DNA of 16,473 nt from DASWRT01 sp036403035 (GCA_036403035.1 DASWRT010000258.1:1-16473), one strand, 5' to 3'. Shown: positions 1 through 7,438, counted from the stretch's first letter. Made by a program: numbers and translations. The notes: generated from the letters alone by a model not told the origin.

Positions 1-105
1 CCCCACCCCGACCCCCTCCCGCAAGGGAGGAGGGAGAAGATGGCACAACCGCTGCGCCACATCCTGCTCCCTCCCCCTTTGCGGGGGAGGGCCAGGGTGA
101 GGGAA
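1..105. repeat. Paired GC-rich intergenic hairpins
   Basis: Two pyrimidine/purine inverted repeats lie about 40 bases apart. The first pairs CCTCCC (15-20) with GGGAGG (25-30) around the loop GCAA. The second pairs CCCTCCCCC (69-77) with GGGGGAGGG (83-91) around a five-base loop and is followed by a CAGGGTGAGGG tail. Elements of this look, with a C-rich arm, a small loop, a G-rich arm and a CAGGGTGAGGG-type flank, are familiar as dispersed intergenic repeats in many alphaproteobacterial genomes (recalled, not searched). They could also act as a transcription terminator for whatever lies upstream of the window. Bases 106-217 show nothing beyond the ribosome binding site of the next gene. Confidence 0.55.
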
Positions 106-217
106 TCCGCGTAGAGCAACTCCACCCAGTCCGCATCTGCACGCCGCGCTTGCCGATGCGGCCGATGGCGCGCTATCCGGACCGGCGGGCGAGATCCACG
201 CCGTCGGGAGGTCCGCA

Positions 218-700
218 ATGCAGCCGCCGGGTAACGAAGACCAGCGCACGGGATCCGGTCCCGGCGGCCTCGTCGGCAGGGCCGAGATCGAGGTCGATTT
301 CGGCGACTGCGACCCGGCGCAGATCGTCTTCTATCCCAATTACTTCCGCTGGTTCGACCGCGGCACGTGGCGGCTCTTCGCCGCCGCCGGCCTCAGCCGC
401 GACGCGCTGCGCGAGCGGTACGGGCTGACCGGCCACCCGATCGTCAAGGCCGGCGCAGAGTTCTTCGTCTCGTCGCGGCCGGGAGACCGGATCGTCGTCG
501 AGACGAGCGTGACGCGCTGGGGCGGCAAGTCGTTCGACCTGCGCCACGTCATCTACAAGAGCGACGGCCGCCTCGTCGCCGAAGGGTTCGAGACGCGCGT
601 CTGGGCGGTCGCCGACCCGGACGACCCGACCCGCATGCGCGGCGGCCGGGTGCCGGACGAGGTGATCGCGCTGTTCGGCGGCACGCGCGAGGAGCGGTAA
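218..700 (+). CDS. 4-hydroxybenzoyl-CoA thioesterase-like hot-dog acyl-CoA thioesterase
   Basis: The 160-residue product is a single 4HBT hot-dog-fold thioesterase, expected to be cytoplasmic and to hydrolyse an acyl- or aroyl-CoA to the free acid plus CoA. Residues 28-43 contain FGDCDPAQIVFYPNYF, closely matching the active-site segment of the Pseudomonas CBS3 4-hydroxybenzoyl-CoA thioesterase as I remember it; Asp32 aligns with that enzyme's catalytic Asp17. Further resemblance follows in GHPIVKAGAEF, the KSFDLRH stretch and the C-terminal VPDEVIALF. The length is about 20 residues above the bacterial enzyme because of a Gly/Pro-rich N-terminal tail. The start is well supported: GGGAGG (206-211) lies six bases before ATG 218. 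It appears to stand alone, with no aromatic-degradation gene beside it, so the exact acyl group is unknown. The family call is firm and the substrate is inferred. Confidence 0.88.
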   Translation: MQPPGNEDQRTGSGPGGLVGRAEIEVDFGDCDPAQIVFYPNYFRWFDRGTWRLFAAAGLSRDALRERYGLTGHPIVKAGAEFFVSSRPGDRIVVETSVTRWGGKSFDLRHVIYKSDGRLVAEGFETRVWAVADPDDPTRMRGGRVPDEVIALFGGTREER

Positions 701-740
701 CTCCGCACACTTCCCCGACGCGGCCGACGGCATAGGAACC

Positions 741-937
741 TGAATCGGAGATCGGGGGATAAGGGGAACAGAGAACGCTCTAACGCGACGGCCGCTAAGT
801 ACACGCGAAGGGCGCAAAGGGAATGATTGCGCGCCTGCGGCGCGCAAGAACCCTTTCGTCGCGTCCTTTGCGAACCCTTTGCGGCCTTCGCGTTAAAACG
901 TGAGTTCTTCTTCTCTTATCCCCCGATCTCCGATTCA
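741..937. repeat. Large composite palindromic element
   Basis: The outer arms are a perfect 23-base inverted repeat: 741-763 (starts TGAATCGGAGATC) is the exact reverse complement of 915-937. Inside these, 803-821 (starts ACGCGAAGGGCGC) is the reverse complement of 875-893 with one mismatch. At the centre TTGCGCGC (827-834) pairs with GCGCGCAA (840-847) around CTGCG. The whole 197-base block can therefore fold as one long interrupted cruciform or RNA hairpin. It carries no open frame that looks coding. It sits between the stop of the thioesterase and the 3' end of the convergent pump gene, so it could work as a bidirectional terminator. CGAAGGGCGCAAAGG-type wording recurs in dispersed intergenic repeats of many high-GC bacteria (recollection). 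A MITE-like or REP-like origin is an inference. Bases 701-740 and 938-1043 show nothing else. Confidence 0.75.
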
Positions 938-1043
938 CAGTGCGCTTTCAGAGATCCGGTCCTCGCGTCATGTCGACGGCGTTCGGCGAAGCAGCCGGCC
1001 AGCGCTTCTTCCAGCCCGCGCGTGAAGCAGCCGTCGTCTCCAT

Positions 1044-4000
1044 TCACTCCGCCGGCCGCCCTGCCGCCGCCTCGTCCCCTACCAGCGCCGGCTCGCGCCG
1101 CGCCGGCCGGCGCCGGCCGAACAGGCCGCGCATGGTGACGTAGAAGACCGGCGTGAAGATCAGGCCGAAGAAAGTGACGCCGAGCATCCCGAAGAACACG
1201 GCGGTGCCGAGCGACTGCCGCATCTCCGCGCCCGCCCCTGTCGCGATCGCGAGCGGCACGACGCCGAGGATGAAGGCGAAGGAGGTCATCAGGATCGGGC
1301 GGAGGCGCGTGCGCGCCGCTTCCACCGCCGCCTCGAACCGGTCGGCGCCCTCCTCTTCCGCCTGCTTGGCGAACTCGACGATCAGGATCGCGTTCTTCGC
1401 CGCCAACCCGACCAGCACAACGAAGCCGACCTGCGCCAGGATGTTGACGTCCATGCCGCGGAACAGCAGCCCGCTGACCGCGGCGAGCAGGCACATCGGC
1501 ACGATCAGCACCACCGCCAGCGGCAGGCTCCAGCTCTCGTACTGCGCCGCCAGCACCAGGAAGACGAACAAGACCGACGCGGCGAAGACGATGATCGTCG
1601 TGTTGCCCGCCAGCTTCTCCTGGTAGGCGAGCTCGGTCCACTCGAAGCCGAAGCCGTCCGGCAGCCGCTCCTGCGCGATCTTCTCCATCGCGGCGAGCGC
1701 GTAGCCGGTCGAATAGCCCGGCAGCGTGTTCCCCTGCACCTCGGCGGCCGGATAGAGGTTGTAGTGCGGCACGCGGTACGGGCCGGTGATGTCGTGGAAC
1801 TGCGCCACCGAGCCGATCGGCACCATCTGCCCCGCGTCGTTGCGGGTCTTCAGCATGGAAATGTCGTGCTCGTTGTCGCGGAACGGCGCGTCGGCCTGCG
1901 CGGTCACCCGGAAGGTGCGGCCGAACAGGTTGAAGTCGTTGACGTAGACCGACCCGACATAGACCTGGAGCGCCTCGAAGACCTTGTCGGCAGAGACGTT
2001 CAGCATCTCCGCCTTCACCCGGTCGATGTCGGCGTAGATCTTCGGCGTCCGCGTGTTGAAGAGCGAAAAGGCGCCGACGAGGCCGGGGGTCTGGTTCGCG
2101 GCCGCGACGATGTCCTGGGTCGCTGCATCCAGCGCCTGGAGGCCGCGGCCGCGCTTGTCCTGAACCATCATCTTGAACCCGCCGGAATTGCCGATGCCGC
2201 GGACCGGCGGCGGCGGGATCACGATGATGAAGGCATCCTGGATCGACGCCAGCCTCTGCCGGAGGCTGGCGAGGATGCGGTCGGCCGACAGGCCCTTCGC
2301 GACGCGCTCCTCGAATGGCGCCATCGGGGTGAAGATCGCGCCGGCGTTGGGCGCGTTCGTGAAGGTCGCGCCGTCGAAGCCGGCGAACGGCACGGCATGG
2401 ATTATGCCGTCGGTTTCGAGAATGATCTTCGTCGCCCGGCGCACCACGTCGTCGGTGCGCGCCAGCGAAGAGCCGGGCGGGAGCTGGATGACGGTGATGA
2501 GATAGCCCTGGTCCTGCTGCGGGATGAACCCTGTGGGCGCGCGATAGAACTGCCAGCCGGTGAGGCCGATCAGTCCGACATAGACGACGAGGACCAGAAC
2601 AGCGAGCCGCGTCAGCCGGCGCGTCAACCCGCCGTACCCGCCGGACAGCTTGTCGAAGACGAAGTTGAACCCGTTGAAGAAGGCACGGATCGGGCGCGTC
2701 AGAACCGGGCCCTTCGTCCGATGGTCCTCCTCCCGGTGCGGCTTGAAGAGGAGCGCGCAGAGCGCCGGGCTCAGCGTCAGCGAGCACAGGCAGGAGATCA
2801 CCGTCGCCGCCGCGATCGTCACGGCGAACTGGCGGAAGAACTGCCCGGTGATGCCGGTGATGAAGGCGGCGGGGATGAACACCGCCGAGAGCGTCAGCGC
2901 GATCGCGATCAGCGCGCCGCCGACCTCGTCCATCGTCCGGTGCGCCGCCTCCCGCGGGCTCATGCCCTGCCGGAGATTGCGCTCGACGTTCTCGACGACG
3001 ACGATCGCGTCGTCGACGACGATGCCGATCGCCAGCACGAGGCCGAACAGCGACAGGTTGTTGAGCGAGAACCCCGCGGCGAGGAGCACCGCCAAGGTGC
3101 CGATCAGCGACACCGGGATCGCGACGATCGGCACGATGGACGCGCGCCACGTCTGCAGGAACAGGATCACGACGATGACGACGAGGATCACCGCCTCGTA
3201 GATCGTCTTGATCACCTCATGGACCGATTCCGCGATGAACTCGGTCGGGTTGTAGACGATGCTGTACTGCATGCCCGGCGGGAAGGACTTGGCGAGGTCC
3301 TTCATCGTCGCCTGGATGCGTTCGGCGGTTGCGAGCGCGTTCGAGCCCGGCCGCTGGAAGACGAGGAGCGGCACCGCCTGCCGCTCGTCGAGATAGCCGT
3401 TCGTCGTGTAGTCGAGCGCCCCCAGCTCGACGCGGGCGATGTCGCGGATGCGGGTGACGCGCCCGCCCGGATCGGTCCTGACGATGATGTTCGCGAACTG
3501 CCGCGCGTCGGTGAGGCGGCCCAAGGTCTCGACGTTGAGCTGGAAGGCGCCGGGGTTCGGCACCGGCGGCTGGTTCAGCACGCCTGAGGCGACCTGCACG
3601 TTCTGCGCCCGCAGCGCCGCGACGACCTCACCGGCGGTGAGGTTGCGCGCGGCGATCTTGTCCGGGTCGAGCCACACGCGCATCGAGTAGTCGCGCGCAC
3701 CGAAGACGCGGACGTCGCCGACGCCGTCGAGCCGCGCCAGCACGTCGCGGACCTGGAGCGTGGCGTAATTCGAGAGGTAGAGCTGGTCGCGCGACCCGTC
3801 CGGCGAGCTGAGATGGATGACCATCAGCATGTCGGGCGAGTTCTTGAGCACGGTGACGCCGATCTGGCGCACCGTGTCGGGCAGCCGCGGCTCGGCGATC
3901 GCGACGCGGTTCTGCGTCAGCACCTGCGCCGTGTCGAGATTGGTGCCCAGCGCGAAGGTGACGGTGAGCGTCAGATTGCCGTCCGCCGTCGCCTGCGACG

Positions 4001-4241
4001 TCATGTACAGCATGTTCTCGACGCCGTTGATCTCCTGCTCCAGCGGCGTCGAGACGGTGTTGGCGACGACCTCGGCCGAAGCGCCGGGATAGCTGGCGCG
4101 GATCTCGATCGTCGGCGGGGCGATCTCGGGATACTGCGCGACTGGCAGCGCGAAATAGGCCACGCCGCCGATCAGCGTGATGAAGACCGAGAGGACCGTC
4201 GCGAAGATCGGCCGGTCGATGAAGAAATGGGAGAGGTTCAC
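1044..4241 (-). CDS. RND multidrug efflux pump, inner-membrane permease (MexF-like, HAE1 family)
   Basis: The 1065-residue protein has the usual length and layout of an HAE1-family RND transporter, the proton-driven inner-membrane part of a tripartite drug efflux pump. It has an N-terminal helix after FIDRPIFATVLSVF (7-20), a first porter domain, and helices 2-6 at about 340-500. A second porter domain spans about 570-870 and the final helices about 880-1040. The proton-relay pair is present as Asp410-Asp411 in AIGIVVDDAIVVVEN (helix 4), and the helix-10 lysine as Lys949 in GLAAKNAILIVEF. The stretches YMTSQATADGNLTLTVTFALGT and LYLSNYATLQVRD resemble MexF/BpeF more than AcrB. The gene follows the adaptor gene by 16 bases, so the two form an operon. 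Substrates cannot be read from sequence. No outer-membrane partner gene is adjacent. Confidence 0.96.
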   Translation of the reverse strand: MNLSHFFIDRPIFATVLSVFITLIGGVAYFALPVAQYPEIAPPTIEIRASYPGASAEVVANTVSTPLEQEINGVENMLYMTSQATADGNLTLTVTFALGTNLDTAQVLTQNRVAIAEPRLPDTVRQIGVTVLKNSPDMLMVIHLSSPDGSRDQLYLSNYATLQVRDVLARLDGVGDVRVFGARDYSMRVWLDPDKIAARNLTAGEVVAALRAQNVQVASGVLNQPPVPNPGAFQLNVETLGRLTDARQFANIIVRTDPGGRVTRIRDIARVELGALDYTTNGYLDERQAVPLLVFQRPGSNALATAERIQATMKDLAKSFPPGMQYSIVYNPTEFIAESVHEVIKTIYEAVILVVIVVILFLQTWRASIVPIVAIPVSLIGTLAVLLAAGFSLNNLSLFGLVLAIGIVVDDAIVVVENVERNLRQGMSPREAAHRTMDEVGGALIAIALTLSAVFIPAAFITGITGQFFRQFAVTIAAATVISCLCSLTLSPALCALLFKPHREEDHRTKGPVLTRPIRAFFNGFNFVFDKLSGGYGGLTRRLTRLAVLVLVVYVGLIGLTGWQFYRAPTGFIPQQDQGYLITVIQLPPGSSLARTDDVVRRATKIILETDGIIHAVPFAGFDGATFTNAPNAGAIFTPMAPFEERVAKGLSADRILASLRQRLASIQDAFIIVIPPPPVRGIGNSGGFKMMVQDKRGRGLQALDAATQDIVAAANQTPGLVGAFSLFNTRTPKIYADIDRVKAEMLNVSADKVFEALQVYVGSVYVNDFNLFGRTFRVTAQADAPFRDNEHDISMLKTRNDAGQMVPIGSVAQFHDITGPYRVPHYNLYPAAEVQGNTLPGYSTGYALAAMEKIAQERLPDGFGFEWTELAYQEKLAGNTTIIVFAASVLFVFLVLAAQYESWSLPLAVVLIVPMCLLAAVSGLLFRGMDVNILAQVGFVVLVGLAAKNAILIVEFAKQAEEEGADRFEAAVEAARTRLRPILMTSFAFILGVVPLAIATGAGAEMRQSLGTAVFFGMLGVTFFGLIFTPVFYVTMRGLFGRRRPARREPALVGDEAAAGRPAE

Positions 4242-4257
4242 GGTCCTGTGCTCCCGC

Positions 4258-5529
4258 TCAGCCGGCGCGCTGCGGCTGCGTCTGCGCGGATGTCGCCGGC
4301 TCGATCTTGCCGGGCTGCGGCGTCACCTTGGCGCCGGGGCGGGCGCGCATCAACCCGTTGATGATGACCTTGTCGCCCGGCGCCAGCCCGTCGCGGATGA
4401 TGCGCAGCCCCAGCTCGTCGGCCATCGGCCCCGGCCGGACGACCTTCGGTACGACGGTGCCATCGGCGGCGACCGTCATCACGATCTTGCGCGACTGGTC
4501 CGTGACGAGCGCCGCGTCGGGAATCAGGGTCGCGACGTAGGGCTCGGACCCCGGCAGGCGCAGCCGGCCGAACTGGCCGGGGGTGACGAAGTAGTTGGGA
4601 TTCGGGAACACCGTCCGGGCGCGGATCGTGCCGGCGCCGCGGTCGACCTGGTTGTCGACGAAGTCGAGCTTGCCCTCGTGCTTCCCCCAGTCCGTCTCGT
4701 CGGCAAGCTTGACCTGTGCCGTCACCGAGCCGTCGCGGGTCGACTTCAGCTTGCCCGCCGCGACCGCGCGCTGGTACGCGAGGTAGTCGGCCTCGCTCAT
4801 GTCGAAATAGAAGTAGATCGGGTCGAGCGACACGATCGTCGTCAGCAGCGTCGTCTGCCCGCCTTCGCCGCCGGTGACGAGGTTGCCGATGCTGACCTCG
4901 TGCCGGCTGATCCGGCCGGTGATCGGCGCCGTGATATGGGCGAACTCGATGTTGAGCTGTGCGCTGCGCACGGCGGCCTGCGCCGTTTCGAGGGCGGCGC
5001 CGGCTTGGCGCATCTCCTCGTTGCGCTGGTCGTAGGTGCTCGCCGCGACGAAGTCGCGCTGGCGCAACTCGGAAGCGCGCGAGAGCTGCACGTTGGCGAG
5101 ATCGAGCTGCGCCTGCGCCTGCTTCACCTGCGCCTGCGCCGACGCGAGCGCGATCTCGAACGGCCGCGAGTCGATCTGGAACAGGACGTCGCCCTTCTTG
5201 ACGATCTCGCCGTCCTGAAAGCCGATCGATTGCAGGTAGCCGCTGACCCGCGCGCGGATTTCGACGTAATCGACCGCGGCGAACTGCCCGGTGTACTCGT
5301 CCCACTCGGTGATCTCGCGCTGCAACGGCTCGCTGACCGTGACGGGAGGCGCCGGCGGCGGCGCACCCTGGGCCGCGACTTCGGCCGGGAAGAAGATGCC
5401 GCCGCCGAGGAGCATCGCGCCGAGACCGGCGATGCGCGCCACACCGGACGCGGCCGGGAAAGAGCGCCGCGCTCCAACGACGGGGTAACGCGACTGATCG
5501 TTACGGCTATAGGCAAGGACGGAATTCAT
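4258..5529 (-). CDS. RND efflux periplasmic adaptor (membrane fusion protein, MexE-like)
   Basis: The product is a periplasmic adaptor that links the RND pump to an outer-membrane channel. From the chosen start it has 423 residues. A hydrophobic segment at about 30-54 ends in EVAAQG, as in a signal peptide. It is followed by EWDEYTGQF (75-83), the first lipoyl half-motif VSGYLQSIGFQDGEIVKKGD (95-114), an alpha-helical hairpin rich in Ala/Gln (about 125-195), and the second lipoyl half with ITAPITGRISRHEVSIGNLV (199-218). A beta-barrel and membrane-proximal domain ends near PQPGKIEP. The start is uncertain. ATG 5527-5529 has a GGGGG run a few bases upstream but leaves a long 29-residue head before the hydrophobic core. 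ATG 5572-5574 in the same frame would add 15 residues (MPWEAIAAIFALGGC). It is the first gene of the operon with the pump. No regulator gene sits upstream. Confidence 0.93.
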   Translation of the reverse strand: MNSVLAYSRNDQSRYPVVGARRSFPAASGVARIAGLGAMLLGGGIFFPAEVAAQGAPPPAPPVTVSEPLQREITEWDEYTGQFAAVDYVEIRARVSGYLQSIGFQDGEIVKKGDVLFQIDSRPFEIALASAQAQVKQAQAQLDLANVQLSRASELRQRDFVAASTYDQRNEEMRQAGAALETAQAAVRSAQLNIEFAHITAPITGRISRHEVSIGNLVTGGEGGQTTLLTTIVSLDPIYFYFDMSEADYLAYQRAVAAGKLKSTRDGSVTAQVKLADETDWGKHEGKLDFVDNQVDRGAGTIRARTVFPNPNYFVTPGQFGRLRLPGSEPYVATLIPDAALVTDQSRKIVMTVAADGTVVPKVVRPGPMADELGLRIIRDGLAPGDKVIINGLMRARPGAKVTPQPGKIEPATSAQTQPQRAG

Positions 5530-5868
5530 GCAGCCCCCGAGCGCGAAAATTGCGGCGATTGCCTCCCAGGGCATACCGCCGGCATGAAAGGTCCAGCGAC
5601 GACGCCCGAGCTTATGCCTGCTGTTCGGCGCCGACAATCGCGATACTAGCAACGGATTTGGTTAATTCTCATGACAAGAGTGCAAGCCTGCCTCTCCGGC
5701 CGGCGGGGCTTGAACCGGTCGGGTGCAGCACACGGCTCGCGCAACAGTCGAAGACGGCGAGGCGGCGGAATCCGGCACCAGGACGAAAAGCGCCGCCTCG
5801 CAGGTGCGCGAGAGGAATCCGAGTTAACCACGATTTAACCGCATTCGGCGAGGCTCTGCGCGTCACGC
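5530..5868. other. Intergenic region upstream of the efflux operon
   Basis: This divergent gap should hold the efflux operon promoter on the minus strand and any promoter for the small gene at 5869. An AT-richer patch at about 5650-5685 reads TTGTCATGAGAATTAACC on the minus strand. It contains a good -35-like hexamer, but no convincing -10 lies at the right distance (TAGTAT is 23 bases away), so no promoter is called. A second AT-rich patch with two TTAACC/TTTAACC repeats lies at 5823-5840, just upstream of the plus-strand gene. I see no regulator gene and no RNA gene here. Confidence 0.4.
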
Positions 5869-6087
5869 ATGGAGCCGAGTTCCGACGTGTTGCCACCGTT
5901 CTTCTGGGCCCTGGCCAGTGCCTATTTCATCGTGGCCGCCGTCGTGCTGTTCGAGACGGAGTTCCGGTCGGCCGACGGCGAGCCGCCGGACACGCTGACG
6001 CTCTGCCTCTTCGCCTTGTACTTCGCCGGAGGCTGGCCGCTCCGGGCCGCCCGCGGGGCGTTGCGCCGGCTGACCTCGTCCTCGTAG
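5869..6087 (+). CDS. Small two-helix membrane protein, function unknown
   Basis: A 72-residue frame. Residues 10-28 (starting PPFFWALASAYFIVAAVV) form a clear transmembrane helix. After an acidic connector (ETEFRSADGEPPDT) a second hydrophobic stretch, LTLCLFALYFAGGWPL (about 43-58), is followed by an arginine-rich tail (RAARGALRRL). By the positive-inside rule both the tail and the N-terminus would be cytoplasmic. The ribosome binding site is weak: GGCGAGG lies about 16 bases before ATG 5869. This lowers confidence, but the helix pattern and clean charge distribution argue for a real gene. I do not recognise the family. It is isolated, divergent from the efflux adaptor, and faces into the small-gene region. 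Confidence 0.5.
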   Translation: MEPSSDVLPPFFWALASAYFIVAAVVLFETEFRSADGEPPDTLTLCLFALYFAGGWPLRAARGALRRLTSSS

Positions 6088-6623
6088 CAGGCGACCCGGC
6101 GCGTGGCCGGCAAGCGCGCGCAGAGGCCATGTGCGTCGATATCGGGCGGAGGGCAAGGCGCTTTCGTTACGTAAGGCCGTAACCCGCCGACAGGGTACTC
6201 TGTTGATCAATGCGTCGGCGCGCGTGCAGCGTTGACGGCGCAGGCGGCGAGGTGGGCGCCGCGAACCGCGTTCGTTATCGGACCGCGGCAGACGCCGACA
6301 CGCCGTGAGCGACAGGTCCGGAAGACTATCCGCGAAACGGAACATGGCGCGGCATCGCCCGCCCCAAAAGAACGTAATGGATGAAACGTTCCAAACAGTG
6401 CATTCAAAGAATAATTTCCCTGAAAAATTCGGTAATGAATTCTGACCCCGTAAAATAAGGGTCATGCGGCAGATGCAAACGCGCGTATGCCGCACCATGT
6501 ATTGTTGACAACATCCGGTGCCGCGTCCGGCAAAGTTCATATCCGGAACTGGGCCCGCTGCCGCGTGGGAGAGCGGACCGGGCCCCCGGCGTCGCTCGTG
6601 CCCGGCGGAGAAGGCAGGTAGTC
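6088..6623. other. Long intergenic region with an AT-rich patch and a hairpin
   Basis: More than 500 bases hold no frame I would call a gene. The first 300 bases are GC-rich. Bases 6360-6510 are clearly AT-richer than anything around them. Within this patch TGACCC (6443-6448) pairs with GGGTCA (6459-6464) around a ten-base AT-rich loop. At 6503-6513 TGTTG-A-CAACA forms a small near-palindrome that overlaps TTGACA (6505-6510). No matching -10 lies 16-18 bases downstream of that TTGACA. The patch may carry regulatory sites for the small genes that follow or be a scar of a lost insertion. Neither can be decided from the sequence alone. Confidence 0.45.
6443..6464. repeat. Short inverted repeat in AT-rich patch
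   Basis: TGACCC (6443-6448) and GGGTCA (6459-6464) are perfect inverted copies with the loop CGTAAAATAA between them. The repeat could be a dimeric repressor site, a small stem-loop in a transcript, or the remnant of a mobile-element end. It lies 160 bases upstream of the 34-residue membrane miniprotein gene and in the most AT-rich part of this gap. Confidence 0.4.
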
Positions 6624-6728
6624 ATGCGGTACGTCCTCCCGAATTGGCGAACCATGCTGATCGGATCCGCTCTGGTGGCCGCTCCGGTCATCGTGGTGCT
6701 GCTGATGTCGCTGCTTGGCATCCGGTAA
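6624..6728 (+). CDS. 34-residue single-helix membrane miniprotein
   Basis: A very short frame beginning ATG 6624 and ending TAA 6726-6728. The peptide starts MRYVLPNWRTM and continues with an uninterrupted hydrophobic helix, LIGSALVAAPVIVVLLMSLL (residues 12-31), then ends GIR. Two arginines before the helix and one after it frame a typical single-pass membrane miniprotein. Purine-rich GGCGGAGAAGGCAGG lies directly upstream (6604-6618) and provides a plausible ribosome binding site. It could be a small regulator of a membrane complex, a leader peptide or a type I toxin-like peptide. Nothing in the sequence selects among these. No homologue is recognised. The evidence is the ribosome site plus a perfect helix in the one open frame. 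Confidence 0.5.
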   Translation: MRYVLPNWRTMLIGSALVAAPVIVVLLMSLLGIR

Positions 6729-6834
6729 ACGGGCTCGGAGGAACTCCGGGGGCCGCGTCGACATCTCACTCGCATCTGCGCCCGCGACATCGGTCGGATG
6801 CGATGTTCCGTTCAACGAAAAGAGGATAAAAAAC

Positions 6835-7020
6835 ATGGCGGCATACAGGTTCAAAGCCGGTCAATCGGTGACGATGCTGTCCAGAATGGGCACCGGACTC
6901 CCGACGGGCAAATTCAAGATCGTCCGCCTGCTCCCGACGGAAGGCGGAAATAATCAGTACAGGATCAAGTCGGTGGTGGACGGCCACGAGCGCGTGGTGC
7001 TCGAAAGCGAGATCACCTAG
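6835..7020 (+). CDS. Small conserved-looking hypothetical protein (61 aa)
   Basis: ATG 6835 is preceded by AGAGGA (6821-6826) at a normal distance, and an A-rich run (6827-6833) separates the two, so the start is well supported. The 61-residue product begins MAAYRFKAGQSVTMLSR. Its core KFKIVRLLPTEGGNNQYRIKS and C-terminal HERVVLESEI resemble a family of short alphaproteobacterial proteins I recall with the pattern RLLP-EG--QYRIKS---HERVV-ES. The alternating hydrophobic/charged pattern suggests a small all-beta (SH3-like) fold. The function is unknown to me. It is cytoplasmic, with no signal or membrane segment. An open extension exists upstream to about 6715, but it lacks a ribosome site and its composition is unlike protein. 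Confidence 0.75.
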   Translation: MAAYRFKAGQSVTMLSRMGTGLPTGKFKIVRLLPTEGGNNQYRIKSVVDGHERVVLESEIT

Positions 7021-7249
7021 CCGGCATTTATCATCAGGAAAGAATCTGCGTTGCACGGCGTCGCAGCGTCCGTCCCGGTAAGAAATCCGGGCTAGACACG
7101 CTGGCGCGTCCCTGCGGGATTCGCGTCGCCGCGGATCGACTATTTCGGCGACTCTCCCAAGGCGCCGGCAATCGAGCGTCCCGCCTCCTCCAGTCCGTCC
7201 CGTTTTTCCGCACGCGACGGCCTTCTTCAGCTTATTGGAAGGCAGCCAG

Positions 7250-7438
7250 ATGATCGAAGGGCTAACGACGGCGCGAGATCTTTGGGAGGCTACCGTTCAT
7301 TACCGCCGGCTTGCGGCGTTCGCTCCGGAGACGGAGGCGGCTGAAGAATTGCGGCGGCTGGCAGCACGGTGCGAGCGGAGATTGCGGGATCTCGAAACCG
7401 ATCCGGCAGGCGGCGGGAAGAACGACGGCGATGGATGA
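7250..7438 (+). CDS. Small helical hypothetical protein, first of an overlapping pair
   Basis: ATG 7250 has GGAAGG (7237-7242) seven bases upstream. An in-frame TTG at 7235 is possible but would swallow that site. The 62-residue product (MIEGLTTARDLWEATVHYRR...) is rich in Ala, Arg, Leu and Glu. The heptad-like spacing of Leu and Ala in AAEELRRLAARCERRLRDLE (about 33-52) suggests a helical hairpin, and the Gly/Asp tail GGGKNDGDG is disordered. Its last eight bases overlap the start of the next gene, so the two are probably translated together. The family is not recognised. The 229-base gap before it (7021-7249) shows no gene and no convincing promoter. Confidence 0.6.
   Translation: MIEGLTTARDLWEATVHYRRLAAFAPETEAAEELRRLAARCERRLRDLETDPAGGGKNDGDG

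Noticed and set aside
945..1047. Short frames starting at GTG (overlapping the pump stop as GTGA) or ATG 1041-1043 just after it on the minus strand
   Set aside because: The overlap looks like translational coupling, but the products are short (about 31 and 43 residues) and unrecognised, and the GTG frame runs into the palindromic repeat. The support is too weak for a gene call.
1764..3587. 607-residue open frame on the plus strand
   Set aside because: It lies wholly antisense to the pump gene, and its product is low-complexity Asp/Arg/His/Glu-rich, as expected from the reverse of a GC-rich coding frame.
5704..5718. CCGGTTCAAGCCCCG on the minus strand, resembling a tRNA T-arm
   Set aside because: No acceptor stem, anticodon arm or D-arm can be fitted around it, and no CCA end follows.
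5646..5896. Minus-strand frames of 61 and 75 residues upstream of the efflux adaptor as a possible regulator
   Set aside because: They contain no helix-turn-helix or other recognisable pattern, are Arg/Ala/Ser-rich, and have no ribosome site.
6207..6407. 66-residue minus-strand frame in the 6088-6623 gap
   Set aside because: It has a weak start and no protein-like pattern. The gap is better described as intergenic.
6505..6510. Perfect TTGACA as a sigma-70 -35 element
   Set aside because: No -10-like hexamer lies 16-19 bases downstream, so a promoter cannot be supported.
6404..6790. 128-residue minus-strand frame and the overlapping plus-strand frame 6518-6829
   Set aside because: Both lack a ribosome site, cross the hairpins and the well-supported small genes, and have compositions unlike the real proteins here.
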